A stretch of 64,000 bases of DNA from Talpa occidentalis (taxonomy: Eukaryota; Chordata; Mammalia; Eulipotyphla; Talpidae): NCBI RefSeq assembly GCF_014898055.3, contig NW_023601754.1:49159013-49223012 (forward strand). The letters are read 5' to 3'. The position numbers and the translations under genes were made by a program. Shown piece after piece: positions 44,001 through 53,977 of this stretch (positions within the stretch are counted from its first letter, which is position 1; each line of letters opens with the position of its first letter). The notes under the pieces were generated by a model. That model saw only the letters and a list, made by a program, of their open reading frames with translations, was not told the origin of the DNA and searched no databases.

Positions 44001-47000
44001 TAAGATAGTTCCTGTTTATCTGCCACATTTTGTTGATTCCATTCCCCCATTGATGGACATTTGGGTTGTTTCCACCTGCCGGTTATTTAGAATAACACTG
44101 CTATGAGCCAGGGAGGCCAAAGCATAGAGGCAATTCTATACCATCGTTCAATACGAGAGTCGCGTTTTAAGTGGACCCCCGAGAACTCACCACAAGATGC
44201 GCAGCCTGCAGACTGGGTGCCTCAACCCCCGACACAGCTGTTCCAGACCCAAATCCTCCAGCGCGTTTCCTGTCAGGTCCAGCTCCACCAGGTGTTGATT
44301 GGTGCTGAGCACAGAGGCCATCTCCTGGCAAGCCCCAGCGTCCAGCTGACATTTCCTCAACCTGGGGGCAAAGAACCAGTGAAGAGGCGCCACTTTGCTT
44401 TTCTGTGATCTGATGGCTCCTCCCTGGCCTCATTTATTTATTTATTTTTAAAAAAGATTTTATTTATTTTTGCTTAAAAGAACTTGGGTGTAGGCCAGAG
44501 GTGCGGGAGGTGAGAGGATTCTCCAGAGACAGAGTGGGGAGCAGAGCAGGCGGATTCACTGAAATCCACTGCCGAGGGGAGCAGTGGGGAGACAGGAGAG
44601 GTCTGCTGCGCCATGTGGGTCGGCTTCCTGGCCGGGGGTCAAACTCATGCTGCAGTGGCTGCAGATAGCTTCATAGCACTGAGACTTAACCTCTTGCACC
44701 CCCTCCCCCATTTAATCACCCATCATGAACTTCTGCCCATCACTCAAGCTACAGAGATTAAAGAAACTTTGCCTATAGGAGGATGCAGCCAGAAAATCCC
44801 AATACACAGGGTTCCAAGAGCGTCGAGGTGGTGAACCCATCCACAGTGGGAGGGTGCCATACACCTGCGTCCTCTGTCATATCCTTTAAGAAGTTGGCCA
44901 ATGGAAATAGGTGTTTCCCTGAGTTCTGTGAGCAGTCTAGCAAGCGATTATCCCCCAAGGCCGCTGAACCTCTAATCTACAGCCAGTGCTCACAACACAG
45001 GTGAGCTACGGGGGTTGCAATTGGCATCTGAAGTGTGTTGGGAGCAGTCTCCTGGGACTGGGCCCTTCGCCCAGGGAATCTGTGGAATCTGATGTTATTG
45101 TTGAGTTAAACTGTAGGACACCCAGCTGGTGTCGCAGAACTGCTTGAGGGAGTGGGAGCCCACACATTTGGTGACCAGAAGTGTTAGAAGTAGAATGTTT
45201 TGTATGCGAAGCAGAGGAAGAAAACTGAGTGTTGTTCTAGAAGAGTGTCATTACAGGATAAGAGGAGCACTTGACTAAGAGGTCTGAGAGAGGGGAGCTC
45301 TGGGTTCTGACTGTTCAGTCCTGGTCAGTCAGGAGGTGCGGTGCTGGGTGGGCGGGTGCCTCCGAGGGAAGGGTGGGGTCAGAGCAAGGCAGAGAGAGGT
45401 TCAGCAAAAGTGCAGAGTCCAGGGCTGGGGTATGTGCTCATGGAGAAGGGCAGCCCTGATTTAGAGGCAGAGACTGGGGGTTATCCACCTTTAGGAGACA
45501 TGTCAAGCAGTCAGAGATAATGAGTTTGCTGTGGGAGGCCATGGGGATGAGCGTTTGCTCCAGGGGTAGAGACTCACTGGATCATCTGCAGCCTGCACTT
45601 GGGGTGCCGCAGCCCCTCACAAAGCAGCTGTGCGCCCTTTAGCCCCAGGCTGTTGCTGCTCAGGTCCAGCCTTACTACATTCGCATTGGCCACCAGCGCC
45701 TCGGCGAGGTCCTGGCAGGCGGAGCCGGAGACCTGGCACCTCTTCAGCCTGGGAAGGAAGGAAGGAGAAAAGCATCAGGCCACTTGGTTTAGGTCTGTAC
45801 CTGTTTTCCCCATTTTCTAAAATAAATGAATGGAGATTAATGTTGAGACTTAACCCCTTGCACCACCAGGGAGACCTGCAACCTGCATTCTTAAATATAG
45901 ATGACACACAGACAGATAGAGGAGAGAAAGAGAGGGGAGCCTCTGTTTTAACTTAAATTGTGGTAAAATGCACTCCTTGGGGAGCCCACAGACCAACCCA
46001 GACTCACCTTAGGTTCTGGAGCTTGCAGTTTGGGTGTCTGAGCCCTTGACACAGCAGCCTCACCCCCTGGCTGCCCAGGGCATGGTGGTGCAGGGCCAAC
46101 TCTATCAGGCTGGAGTTGGTGCTTAGAACGACAGCAAGCTGCGAGCCGTAGGCGTCTGGCAAAGCAGCCCTCTTGGTTCTGTGTGAGGGAAAGCAGGACA
46201 GAGTGGAGTTTTGTTTTTTTTAATTTATTTATGCACACAAACGCTGGGGTGCAGCCCAGAGATGTGGGGAGTGAGAGGACTCACCAGAGACAGCGTGGGG
46301 AGCAGAATAGGCAGATGTACTGAAACACACTGCTGAGGGGAGCAGGTAGGAGACAGGCGAGGTCTGCTGCGCCATGTGGGTCAGCTCCTTGGCCGGGGAT
46401 CAAACTCAGGCCATCAAGGTGATAGCACTGAGACTTGACACCTAGGCCACCAGGGAGGCCCCTCATTCCATTTATTTGAGGAATACAGAGCACCTCATTT
46501 TGCCCCATTCACTTTAGAATCTACACTCACCTCAGTTCTCCATACACATGTAATATATTTTTTCTCTTGTAAATTCAAGTTTGATGTTAATTTGATTGCT
46601 TTGCCAAACTAAGAAGAACCCAAAAGGGAGGGGGATTTTCCTTTCCACCCCTATATCCAGAATTTGTTTTAAACAGTCTTCTAGGTGATTTAAGGTTGAG
46701 AACCACAGATACATTAAATGATTTCCTTTTTTAAAAAATTTTGATCAATTATTTTCTTTTCTCTCTCTGCTCAGAGCTGATGAAAGCAGACTTTCCAATG
46801 AAAAACCAGAGCCAGAAATTACCCATCTGTGACCTAAGAGCACAATTCCTTCAATAGGTCTAAAATTAACATATCAGGAGGTTTCACAGGAAAGCACGGA
46901 TTCCTACATTTTCTTGAAAATCCAGGTCTGGCTACCCAGGGACCCCGTGAGCTCACGGTCGGCTCCGTGGGCTTCAGGTGGAACCGGACTTCTCTGGGCC

Positions 47001-50000
47001 GCCAGCCCTGGCCAGCCTCCCGCAATGGTGACCAGTCTAGCTTTGCTCATTTCTTAGCACCATAATCGCATCTGCCGAAAACAACACGAGTTACTTATCT
47101 CCCAGGTCTGAAGCCAGAAGGCTAAAAGGGGTCTCATCGGGTGTGGGCAGAGCTGGCTCCTCCTGGAGGCTCCAGGGGAGAATCCATTTCCTTGCCTTTT
47201 AGACTTTCCAAAGGTGCCCTGCCTGGCTCCTCCCCAGCCCTGCTTCCTGACTCTCATCACTCCGACCTCATCACACATCATAGTCCCCTTCAGCTGCCTC
47301 TCGGTGCTTCGTGACGACCTGGGACAATGCAGGGCCGTCCCGCCACCTCAGGAGCCTTAACTGCACCCGCAAAGCCCCTCTGCCATGTCAGCTCTCATAT
47401 TCTCAATGTCCAGTGACTAGAGAACATGGCATCATTAGGGGAGCCATTCATCTGTCCACCGCAGTAGACCAGCAAGCACTGGAATTTATCATTCGTACTT
47501 TCGAGACAGTAGAAAAAACATTTGGTCTCCACCCCCATGTTCCTGACAAGAAGCCCCTAAAACCCTGGTAATTTTCTAAGTGATAAGAGCACTAGGAAAA
47601 GCCTTTGTTCCAATATTTGATCTTTAACCCCCGTTCCTAACACAGAGCTCCTCAGCCCCTGGAATTTCCTGGGTGATAGCTGTGTCTTTGTTCTCATGAG
47701 GTGACTCTGGTGGGCTCCTGGGAGGGAGCTGGCCTCCAGAAAGACCAAGCCACGATTAGAAGCTTGGACGTTTCAGCCCCATCCCCCATCCTCCAGAGAA
47801 GGGAGAGTGACTGAGCATGGAGTTAATGATCAATTGTTGCCTACAAGATGAAGGCGCCGGGAAAATCCTCAAAGTATGGGATCTGGAGAGCTTCCCATTT
47901 GGTGACCAGGGAGAGGTGCAGGGAGATGCCGCCCACCAGGACCTCTTCCTCTGGGTGTTCCTGTGTCTGTCTTCAGAGCCCTTGATAATGAACTGGCGAA
48001 CAGAGCCTGAATTGTTTTCCTGAGTCCCAGGGGCTGCTCAGTAAATAATCAACTGCAAGGGGGACAAGATCAGGGGAACTTCCTATGAGTACCCAAGTCA
48101 GGCAGAAGTTGGGGGTAACCTAGAGACCTACTACTTAAGTTGGGCACCTGAAATCAGGGGTGGTGGGGGGCAGCCCCCTGGGAGGCAGCCTTCACCCTGT
48201 GGGATCCCCAGGTAGACAGATTTGTGTTAAATTGTAGGAAATAGTTGGTGCCACAGAGAATTGCTTGGCATGGGGAAGAAACCCTGGTCCTCTAATTGTG
48301 ATAACCAAGCACAACTCCAGATATCATCAAGTACCTCCTAGGGTGGAGGCAACAGCACCTCCCCTGAGAACGCGAACTGGGTGAAGAGCATGAACATGAA
48401 CGTGGAGAAAGAGCTCCAGCAAGTACTTACGGCTGCGCGGGCTGAGCGCTGGGTGCCGCCGAGCGTGCTGGCCCGCCCTCCTCGTCCTCCCGGTAGGCGG
48501 CCCCGTGCAAGTGCAGCACGAGCGTGTTCCTGCAATTCTTCACGCAAAACGACGAGACCAAGTACTCCATCTTTGTGGCCATGTGGCTGACCACCACCAC
48601 TTGGAAGTGGCTCAGAGCTTGTTGGATAAATTCCTCCTCTTGGATCTCATACAGACAGTTAAACAACTCCAGAGCGCCTTGCTGCAGCGTGGAGCCCTCG
48701 CTCTGAGCCTTGCTCTGTATCCACTCCAACACTTGAGCCTTGATGCGAGGAGAGACCTTCCAGCCCAGACTCTCCGCCAGGTAGCGGCTCATCTCCTCGT
48801 TCAGGAGTCCAAAGAGGAAATGGACCGTGAATGCCAAGAAGCTCCTTTCAGAAAACCCATACTCGGTCAACAGCCTGGCCAGGCTCTCCTCCCCATCCAG
48901 GATGTAGTACATGGCTGCGAAGAATTCCTGGAAACTCAGGTGGATGAAACTGTAGACCTTCTCGCAGTTGATGTCCTTCTGGAAGATGTTCATGTTGAGG
49001 AAGGCAGAGACATCTGCCCCATCCAGGCCGTGCTTCCTGAGGTCCTGCTCCTCAAACAGGATTTTCTGGTGCCAGAGGCCATCTGCGGCCAAGGAACACA
49101 GCCTTCTCTGGTTGGGCGGTGGCAAGAGGGTAGGGGTTCCCGGCTTGGGTTGCATCAAGCTCAGGAAGTAGAGCATGTACACAGCAGTGGTGGTCCTGGA
49201 CTTCTGTCTTAAAAGCCCCCCATCCTCCAACTGCTGTTTGAGGCAGGTGCAAATGACCCAGCACACCAGGGGCACAAAGCACAGCATGAAGAGGGCCTCG
49301 TTGTCCCTCACGAAGTTGAAGACCTGGGCGGCTTGCTCTGCATCGTCGAAATACTTGTAGAAGTATTCCTTCCGTTCTGCTTGGGAGAAACCCAGGATCT
49401 CCACGTGCCTGGGGTGCTCCAGCATGCACTGGAGTTTCTGCAGAGCCGTGGGCCTGGTGGTGATAAGCAAAGATAGCTCAGGCAGCACCTTCTTCTGAAT
49501 CAGGCTGCTCAGGAGAAGCTCCGGGGGCTGCTTCGTCTCCCAGCAGAAGCAACAGGGACCTTGCGGGTCGTGGAAGGATGGCTTGAGCTCATCGAAGCCG
49601 TCAATGATGAACAGCAGGCGCTCGGGAAGGCGGACGAGGTCCCGGAGGGGCACGGTGGGCTCCGGCCAGCAGCTGGAGATGAGGTCTTGGGCGCTGCGCT
49701 CAGCGCTACCCTGGTTCATCTCCCTGCAGTTGATGTAGAAGAGATAATCAAACCTGTCTTGGAAGAGCTTCCCGTCGGCCCAGTCCAGCATCACCTTGTG
49801 GGCCAACATGGACTTGCCCATCCCCGCTGCGCCCTGCAGGACCACGGTGCGTGGAGGCTCAGGGCGCTCCTCGTCCGGCTCGAAGAGGGTCTCCATCTGG
49901 ATGAGGCTCGTGTGGTGTCCCCGGTCTGTGTTCAAAAGTTTCTGCTGGGCCCACAGGGGACTGGAGTGTTCTTTCACCAGCAGGAGCCGGGTATATCGGT

Positions 50001-53000
50001 GGCTGAGGTTGACACACTCGCCCAGGCGTGCGTTGCGGTCCTCCATGAGCCTGAATTTCCTGCGCACGTAGTCCCTGTAGGCTTCCCCGGGGTCTGATGG
50101 AGAGGAATGAAGGATGAGTGGAAGAGTCAGCGACTTTGTTTTTTTTTAAAGATTTATTTATGCATACAAGAACTGGGGTGTAGGGGCCTCCCTGGTGGCG
50201 CAGGTGGTTGAGCGCAGCGCTGTGAAGCTGTCTGCAGTCTCTGCAGTGCTGGTTCGATCCCCGCCAGCCCCGGAGCAACCCACATGGTGAGCAGACCTCG
50301 CCCGTCTCACCTGCTGCTCCCCTCAGCAGTCTGCTGTTTTGTCAGTCTGCCTGTTCTGTTCCTCGCTCTGTCTCTGGTGAATCCTATTGTAACAGGGTGG
50401 TCCCCAGAAAAGGAGGAGGTTCCAGGTTTCCTGTGGGGTTTGCCCCTCTCCCTGCCCTGTAACACTCTCACCCTCCTGTGCATCTGGCCTGTACCCCAGC
50501 TCTTGTATAAATAAAATAAATCTAAAAAAAAAAAAGGCCGGGCACATCACCACTTTCTGGAAGATGGAAAGTGGTGACTTGCGCTTAGAGGAAAAGCCCA
50601 CCTCCCTAGCGGCATGCTCGGCTCCTCCTATTGAAGTAACCCACCCATCTCAAATGAGCTGGTTGCAAATGCAAAATCTTGAGCCCCACTCCCCATGGAC
50701 TCGGCCAGAAATGCATCTGTATCAAAATGGCTGCACGTTAAATTAGGAGATAGCAAGTTTTCTCTGCCCCCTCTGAAAAAGGGTAGATGCAAGTCTGCGC
50801 TGAAGAATTATCTGTTCTATAAATCTTTTGCTTGACCTGCTTGGAAAAGCCTGACTAGAGGGGGCTTGGTATAAATGCCCAGGAATAGACCCTTCCCCAG
50901 CCTGGGCACATCTGCAAGGTCTGGGACTGGGAGTGGCGACTGCCACCTAGTGGGCATATATGGGCCTTGCAGGCTGGACAGGAGGGGTCCCGTCGCAGCA
51001 CCCAGTTTGCCAAGGGGGAGAAACTCTGATTTAAACACAATGGATGCTCTTGCATTCAGATGTCATCACAGGCCCAGAATATCTGCCCACAGGAAGGTAA
51101 AAAAGATCTGAAGGTGATTCCAGGACTGTATCAAAACGAAGGCATGGAAAACAGATCCATAACCTGATTATTTGCCATTTTGACTGCTTTAAGCCCCAGA
51201 CTCAGTGGCTCGAAGTGCATCCACAGCACTGTGCTCCGTCACCACATAATCTCCAGGACTTTTTCATCCTCCTCAACAGAAACTCCATACCGACTACACA
51301 GTAACGCCCCATTCTCCTCTCTGCCCTGAGTCCGTGGTGGCCACCCCAGTCTGCTTCCTTGTCTCTATGAATGTGACGGCTTTAGGGGCCTGTGGCGTGG
51401 AGTTATTGGAGTTAGGGTATTGAAGCAAAAATACAGGACAATTAGGAAATGAAGCAAAAATACAGGACACATATAACTCCAAGATATTGAGTTATATGTG
51501 TCCTGTATTTTTGCTTCATTTCCCTTAGCAGAATATTTGCAAAGTTCATCCATGTTGCACCAAATATCAGAATGTCATCCCTTTTTAAAGCCAGTCAGAA
51601 GGTGACAAGTCTAAGGGCGACACTCCAGTCTACAAGGTTGATGGAATTGAAAATTAGGAAGAGGTTGGGATTTGGCACAAATCCACTACATTAATTCTGC
51701 AAACGCCCATCCCAAAACATTTTCTTATAAGCAAGCCTTAAAGAAATGCCTTTTTTTGCTTAAATACCCTCGGTAGGAGAGTCTGGTACATATGACCAAT
51801 TCATTCGAGCAGGCGCGTGGCTCGGGGCTCACCTTTCCTGGGAGTTTGGGGCAGAACGGCCACCCATCCTGACTGGTGCCCCAAAGGGGACTGGCCTCCA
51901 GGCGGGGTGTCTGGAAGAGAAATTTTGTAAATCAGCTAACAGGTATCTGACTCAGTAATATTAGCCACTGTTACGTCAAACTGTCCCCATGAGAACTCAC
52001 ACGCCAGAATGTTCAGCAGTCACGTGCAGTCAGCATTCTTCGTAACTCACTTTCCTTCCTGAATATTCATCAGGAGGCCCGGCACCTCCACCTACCCACG
52101 TCAGCCAATTCAGCCGACAAGTTCTGAATCAGTTTGGGTTATCCCCTCCCATGGCCGTGTCCCATGTCCCATCCATCATCCATGTGTTCATTCCATTCAT
52201 TCCATTCCATTTACACACTCACACACACACACACATGCGATTTATAATAAAAGAAATCTGAAGCTCTGTGTGTGGGCCAATGTTATCCAGACATTTTTCT
52301 AGGCATTAGATATAGAGGGATAAACAACACACCAGGTCCGCACTGCATGGACCTTACATTCTAACGGTGTGTGGAGAGTTCAGTACACACAAAATGAACA
52401 CCATATAATGTTTGCCTAAGATGTGTGACCCACATAACCTCTGAGATGATGATGAAGACTGTCTAAAACTAACCATGCTAGGGCCTCTCTGGAGGTACAA
52501 GGCGTTAAGTCTACACACTGTGACGCTATCCAGGGAGCTACCCACATGGCGCAGCAGATCTCTCTTGTCTCCCCACTGCTCCCCTCAGCAGTGGATTTCA
52601 GTAGATCCGCCTGTTCTGCTCCCCACTCTGTCTCTGGTGAGTCCTCTCACCCTCCACACCTCTGGCCTGTACCCCAGTTCTTGTATGCATAAATACATCT
52701 TTAAAAAAATTAAACAGGCTACGTGAAAAAGGATGAGAATAGTAATCCCAGTCTCAGGGATTACCACCGAGGAGAGGGGAATTGTACCCTTGCCAGTCCC
52801 ATCACCTCCTTACCCCTCACCAGGTCCTCTCTCTGTCCTCTCTCGCATAGGTCCTTCCTGTTGATCCGCTCAAAGAGGCTCAGAGCCAGCCGCCAGGCGT
52901 CCCTGGCCCCACAGTGGGCCACCAGCAGCTGGGCCATCTCTAGGGGGCCTGCGGTCTCCATGCGCCCCCAAGGGATCCTGCCCCGCCCTAGCTCGGCCAC

Positions 53001-53102
53001 AGCCCCCAGGTAGAACTTGAACTTCTTCAGGTCCACAGCCTCCAGTTCTTCCAAGTAGGTGGACAGGAGACAGAGGCCATCCCTGACTGGGGTGCGGGGC
53101 AT
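37948..53102 (-). CDS. NLRP12: NLRP12, complete ten-exon gene (start 53102, stop 37948)
   Basis: Encodes NLRP12, a cytosolic NOD-like receptor of myeloid cells known to dampen NF-kB signalling and reported to form inflammasomes. Coding exons, 5' to 3' on the minus strand: 53102-52814, 51910-51833, 50093-48431, 46178-46008, 45748-45578, 44361-44191, 43180-43010, 41528-41358, 39178-39008, 38035-37948. They total 3,144 nt, or 1,047 residues plus TGA; human NLRP12 is about 1,061. Domains: PYD about 1-93; FISNA-like linker about 128-200; NACHT with Walker A GAAGMGKS at 210-217, Walker [12 protein letters not shown] ending near 292, sensor LITTRP near 332-337 and winged-helix His near 507; then six 57-residue LRR exons and a short C-terminal exon ending YLDIGC. 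No frameshift or stop. Two loops are shorter than human (near residue 180 and after the winged helix). Introns carry many SINEs. Identification rests on near-colinear match to human NLRP12 as remembered; NLRP3 is clearly less similar. Confidence 0.97.
38126..38231 (-). mobile_element. SINE-C (tRNA head only)
   Basis: Complete head, then TGTGGGACCCTC and a short T-run on the plus strand; target duplication CCCTAATTCCTTTA. Inside NLRP12 intron 9. Confidence 0.87.
38310..38780 (-). mobile_element. MIR SINE split by a SINE-A
   Basis: Antisense MIR wording before the insertion (AATTTAACAGACGAGGATAC) and after it (GATACTGAGGTGCTAAATTG); the SINE-A at 38396-38642 interrupts it. Intron 9 of NLRP12. 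Confidence 0.6.
38396..38642 (+). mobile_element. SINE-A, tail short
   Basis: Inserted into a MIR; duplication ACTGGG. Confidence 0.9.
39008..39178 (-). CDS. NLRP12: NLRP12 exon 9, last full LRR exon
   Basis: 171 nt, acceptor TTCAACAG|GCTG, donor CTCTG|GTGAGA. Residues 962-1019; reads [14 protein letters not shown] and [18 protein letters not shown]. The acceptor tract is short on pyrimidines, so this is the weakest acceptor of the gene, but frame and protein match are clear. Confidence 0.93.
39421..39736 (+). mobile_element. SINE-B with extended tail
   Basis: Target duplication GAAACCCATTTCAG; tail ACATGCCTCTATAAAAA. Confidence 0.94.
39817..40072 (+). mobile_element. SINE, intermediate between A and B
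   Basis: Head GGCCTTCCTGGCAGCGCAGC and tail TATACCCCAGTTCTTGTATA mix features of both groups; duplication AAAAATGAATAA. Confidence 0.88.
40078..40160 (+). mobile_element. MIR 3' fragment
   Basis: TTAGCACACAGTTGATTTTC followed by AATAAATGCT is a MIR ending. Confidence 0.5.
40441..40727 (+). mobile_element. SINE-A, full length
   Basis: Extra CACCCCACCCC near the tail. Confidence 0.92.
40728..41080 (+). mobile_element. L1 3' end, sense
   Basis: GTATAATTTCTTTCATATATGG near the start and CATGAAACTTGTATAATG...CTGCAATAAAAAAAG at the end match an L1 3' terminus. In NLRP12 intron 8. Confidence 0.6.
41358..41528 (-). CDS. NLRP12: NLRP12 exon 8, LRR
   Basis: 171 nt, acceptor TTTGCAG|GTTG, donor CTGTG|GTGAGT. 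Residues 905-962; reads [14 protein letters not shown] and [20 protein letters not shown], ending in a Trp codon split with exon 9. Confidence 0.95.
41696..41970 (+). mobile_element. SINE-A, full length
   Basis: 168 bp upstream of the exon 8 acceptor (minus strand gene). Confidence 0.92.
42408..42674 (-). mobile_element. SINE-A, full length
   Basis: Intron 7, in the same strand as NLRP12. Confidence 0.93.
43010..43180 (-). CDS. NLRP12: NLRP12 exon 7, LRR
   Basis: 171 nt, acceptor TCCTGCAG|GTTG, donor CTCCG|GTAAGT. Residues 848-905; reads [14 protein letters not shown] then [22 protein letters not shown] and a SINE-A sit within 660 bp of its acceptor, in the intron, without touching the splice site. 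Confidence 0.94.
43269..43549 (-). mobile_element. SINE-B, full length
   Basis: Target duplication AACAGTCATGC. Confidence 0.93.
43568..43834 (-). mobile_element. SINE-A, full length
   Basis: Placed 18 bp after the SINE-B, same strand. Confidence 0.92.
43856..44108 (-). mobile_element. L1 3' region, antisense
   Basis: CATTGATGGACATTTGGGTT and GGCTTATGTCACTTCACATA identify it; NLRP12 intron 6. Confidence 0.75.
44191..44361 (-). CDS. NLRP12: NLRP12 exon 6, LRR
   Basis: 171 nt, acceptor CCCCCAG|GTTG, donor TTGTG|GTGAGT. Residues 791-848, including [18 protein letters not shown]. This is the LRR exon most like human NLRP12. Confidence 0.95.
44430..44702 (-). mobile_element. SINE-A, extreme head missing
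   Basis: Ends CTTAACCTCTTGCACC without the GGAGGCC head. Confidence 0.9.
44780..45250 (+). mobile_element. Old dispersed retroelement fragment, copy 1
   Basis: Contains GTTTCCCTGAGTTCTGTGAG and later GTAGGACACCCAGCTGGTGT...CACATTTGGTGACCAGAAGT, wording I know from a widespread ancient mammalian repeat whose name I cannot give. It lies in NLRP12 intron 5, between exons 5 and 6. Confidence 0.55.
45578..45748 (-). CDS. NLRP12: NLRP12 exon 5, LRR
   Basis: 171 nt, acceptor CCCAG|GCTG, donor ATCCA|GTGAGT. Residues 734-791; starts [14 protein letters not shown] and ends [13 protein letters not shown], matching the second human LRR exon. No longer ORF exists in this frame because both flanks are intronic. 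Confidence 0.94.
45840..45876 (-). mobile_element. SINE-A head fragment
   Basis: GAGACTTAACCCCTTGCACC and CAGGGAGACC only. Confidence 0.7.
46008..46178 (-). CDS. NLRP12: NLRP12 exon 4, first LRR exon
   Basis: 171 nt, acceptor CACACAG|AACC, donor CTAAG|GTGAGT, phase 2 at both ends. Residues 677-734, ending in the LRR text [17 protein letters not shown]. The N-terminal half is the least conserved part of the LRR region. Confidence 0.93.
46213..46461 (-). mobile_element. SINE-A, full length
   Basis: 35 bp from the exon 4 acceptor, the closest SINE to any NLRP12 splice site. Confidence 0.92.
46462..47269. other. NLRP12 intron 3, unassigned part
   Basis: No SINE; nothing recognised. Confidence 0.4.
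47270..47470 (-). mobile_element. MaLR-type LTR remnant (tentative)
   Basis: Phrases such as CTGCCATGTCAGCTCTCATATTC followed by GAGCCATTCATCTGTCCACC recall the antisense of MLT1/MST LTR ends. Old and diverged; in NLRP12 intron 3. Confidence 0.3.
47830..48320 (+). mobile_element. Old dispersed retroelement fragment, copy 2
   Basis: Same family and orientation as 44780-45250: TTTTCCTGAGTCCCAGGGGC, then GTTAAATTGTAGGAAATAG and GAATTGCTTGGCATGGGG. It ends about 110 bp from the exon 3 donor. Confidence 0.55.
48431..50093 (-). CDS. NLRP12: NLRP12 exon 3, FISNA-NACHT-winged helix-HD2
   Basis: The 1,663-nt central exon, residues 123-677. Acceptor CATCAG|AC; donor CAGCC|GTAAGT (phase 2). It carries the ATPase core: Walker A GAAGMGKS (human has Ile where this has Met), Walker B with IIDGFDEL, the sensor Arg in LITTRP, and [12 protein letters not shown] of the winged helix, where the His contacts nucleotide in this family. 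Nucleotide binding should be intact. The loop after YYILD is shorter than the human loop. The last 16 or so codons before the donor are poorly conserved with human but stay open to the splice site. Confidence 0.97.
50142..50181 (-). mobile_element. SINE-A tail fragment
   Basis: AAAGATTTATTTATGCATAC joined to a plus-strand SINE head at 50182; 49 bp upstream of the exon 3 acceptor. Confidence 0.8.
50182..50535 (+). mobile_element. SINE with A/B mixed head and a 75-bp insertion
   Basis: Unrelated sequence (about 50390-50465) splits the 3' half after GGTGAATCCTATTG. Confidence 0.85.
50536..51259. other. NLRP12 intron 2, unassigned part
   Basis: Nothing recognised before the L1 remnant. Confidence 0.4.
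51260..51590 (-). mobile_element. L1 3' region, antisense, carrying the perfect palindrome
   Basis: GTCTCTATGAATGTGACGGC and CATCCATGTTGCACCAAATA frame the inverted repeat at 51445-51523. Confidence 0.65.
51445..51523. repeat. Perfect inverted repeat, 35-bp arms and 9-bp loop
   Basis: Arms 51445-51479 and 51489-51523 are exact reverse complements. A further direct copy of 19 bp of the arm lies just before, at 51422-51440. It sits in NLRP12 intron 2 inside an L1 remnant. The right arm continues smoothly into L1-like sequence, so the left arms look like the derived copies. Confidence 0.95.
51833..51910 (-). CDS. NLRP12: NLRP12 exon 2, short linker
   Basis: A 78-nt exon too short for an ORF listing, found by its flanks: acceptor CTTCCAG|AC and donor AAAG|GTGAGC. 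It adds 26 codons in phase 1 at both ends and encodes a linker beginning TPPGG and ending TPRK, as in human NLRP12 between PYD and NACHT. No domain of its own. Confidence 0.93.
52214..52235. repeat. (CA)n microsatellite
   Basis: About ten CA units with one interruption, NLRP12 intron 1. Confidence 0.8.
52481..52712 (+). mobile_element. SINE-A, internally deleted
   Basis: The B-box region is missing; intron 1, about 100 bp from the exon 1 donor. Confidence 0.88.
52814..53102 (-). CDS. NLRP12: NLRP12 exon 1, pyrin domain
   Basis: Holds the start codon and the whole PYD (residues 1-97), including the typical stretch [17 protein letters not shown]. PYDs bind other death-fold domains. The first ATG opens the domain directly, as in human. 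The donor is G|GTAAGG, leaving the first base of codon 97 (phase 1). A competing GTGAGG six bases earlier would break the frame to exon 2, so it is rejected. The 5' UTR and transcription start cannot be placed from sequence. Confidence 0.96.
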
Positions 53103-53289
53103 GGGGGCGTCGTGAACCCCAAAGAAGAGAAGCTGGAGACCAGGACAGACAATCCCGACATGCCTACTGTCCGGCTGTTCACAGGCAGAGGCTGCAGGAT
53201 GGTGCGAGAGGAAAGCCCTGCTGATGAAATAGTTGCTTTCTCATCCCTCAGTTCCCGCCTGCCCAGCTGCCTGACGCGTGTTCACTCAA

Positions 53290-53301
53290 GAAGAGGAAGT
53301 G
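53290..53301. promoter_or_regulatory. ETS/PU.1-like motif upstream of NLRP12
   Basis: AAGAGGAAGTGG, a good match to the PU.1 consensus, about 190 bp before the NLRP12 start codon. PU.1 drives many myeloid promoters without TATA boxes, and none is visible here. Motif match only. Confidence 0.4.
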
Positions 53302-53337
53302 GGGAGAGGTTAGGAAATCTCAAAAGAAAGCATTCTA

Positions 53338-53632
53338 CTTCTTTTTTTAAAATAAATTTTATTTATTTATTTTAAAGATTTAATTTATTTATCTATGCAT
53401 ACAAGAACTGCGGTACAGGCCAGCGGTGCGGGGGTGAGAGGAATCACCAGTGAGAGTGGGGAGAACAAGTGGGTTCACTGAAATTCACTGCTGAGGGGAG
53501 CAGCGGGGAGACAGGAGAGATCTGCTGTGTCCTGTGGGTCAGCTCCCTGGTCGGGGATCCAACTCCTGCTGCAGAGGCTGGTGATAGCTTCGAAGTGCTG
53601 AGACTTAACCCCTGCGCCACCAGGGAGGCCCC
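53338..53632 (-). mobile_element. SINE-A, full length
   Basis: Duplication AAAGCATT; bounds the NLRP12 upstream region. Confidence 0.92.
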
Positions 53633-53977
53633 AAAGCATTTCATTTCTGCTTCCTCTGCCTTGGTAGTCGGGTACTCTCTTTCTGTTGCGTCCGACTGGG
53701 TGTGTCTCGAACTGGACGCCTCTTCAGAACAGCATCAGATGGGTGAGCAGTAGAAAAACAGTGAATGGAAAACTCAGGGGTGGAGCAGCTACATGCTTGT
53801 AGATTCTAAAGCACAACGGAGCAGACCAAAGGTGTTTATTCTGCATTTTGGGACCTGAGGCCTCCAGGACAGGACTGACAAGGAGGGGGTGACCTCATCC
53901 TCAATCTGAGAGAAAAGATGAGACTGTTAGAGATGATTATATAGAGAAGACATATTTACTGATAAACCTAGAACTGG

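Noticed and set aside
48505..49212. 235-codon plus-strand frame
   Set aside because: Antisense shadow of NLRP12 exon 3.
49561..50097. 178-codon plus-strand frame
   Set aside because: Antisense shadow of the NACHT-coding sequence.
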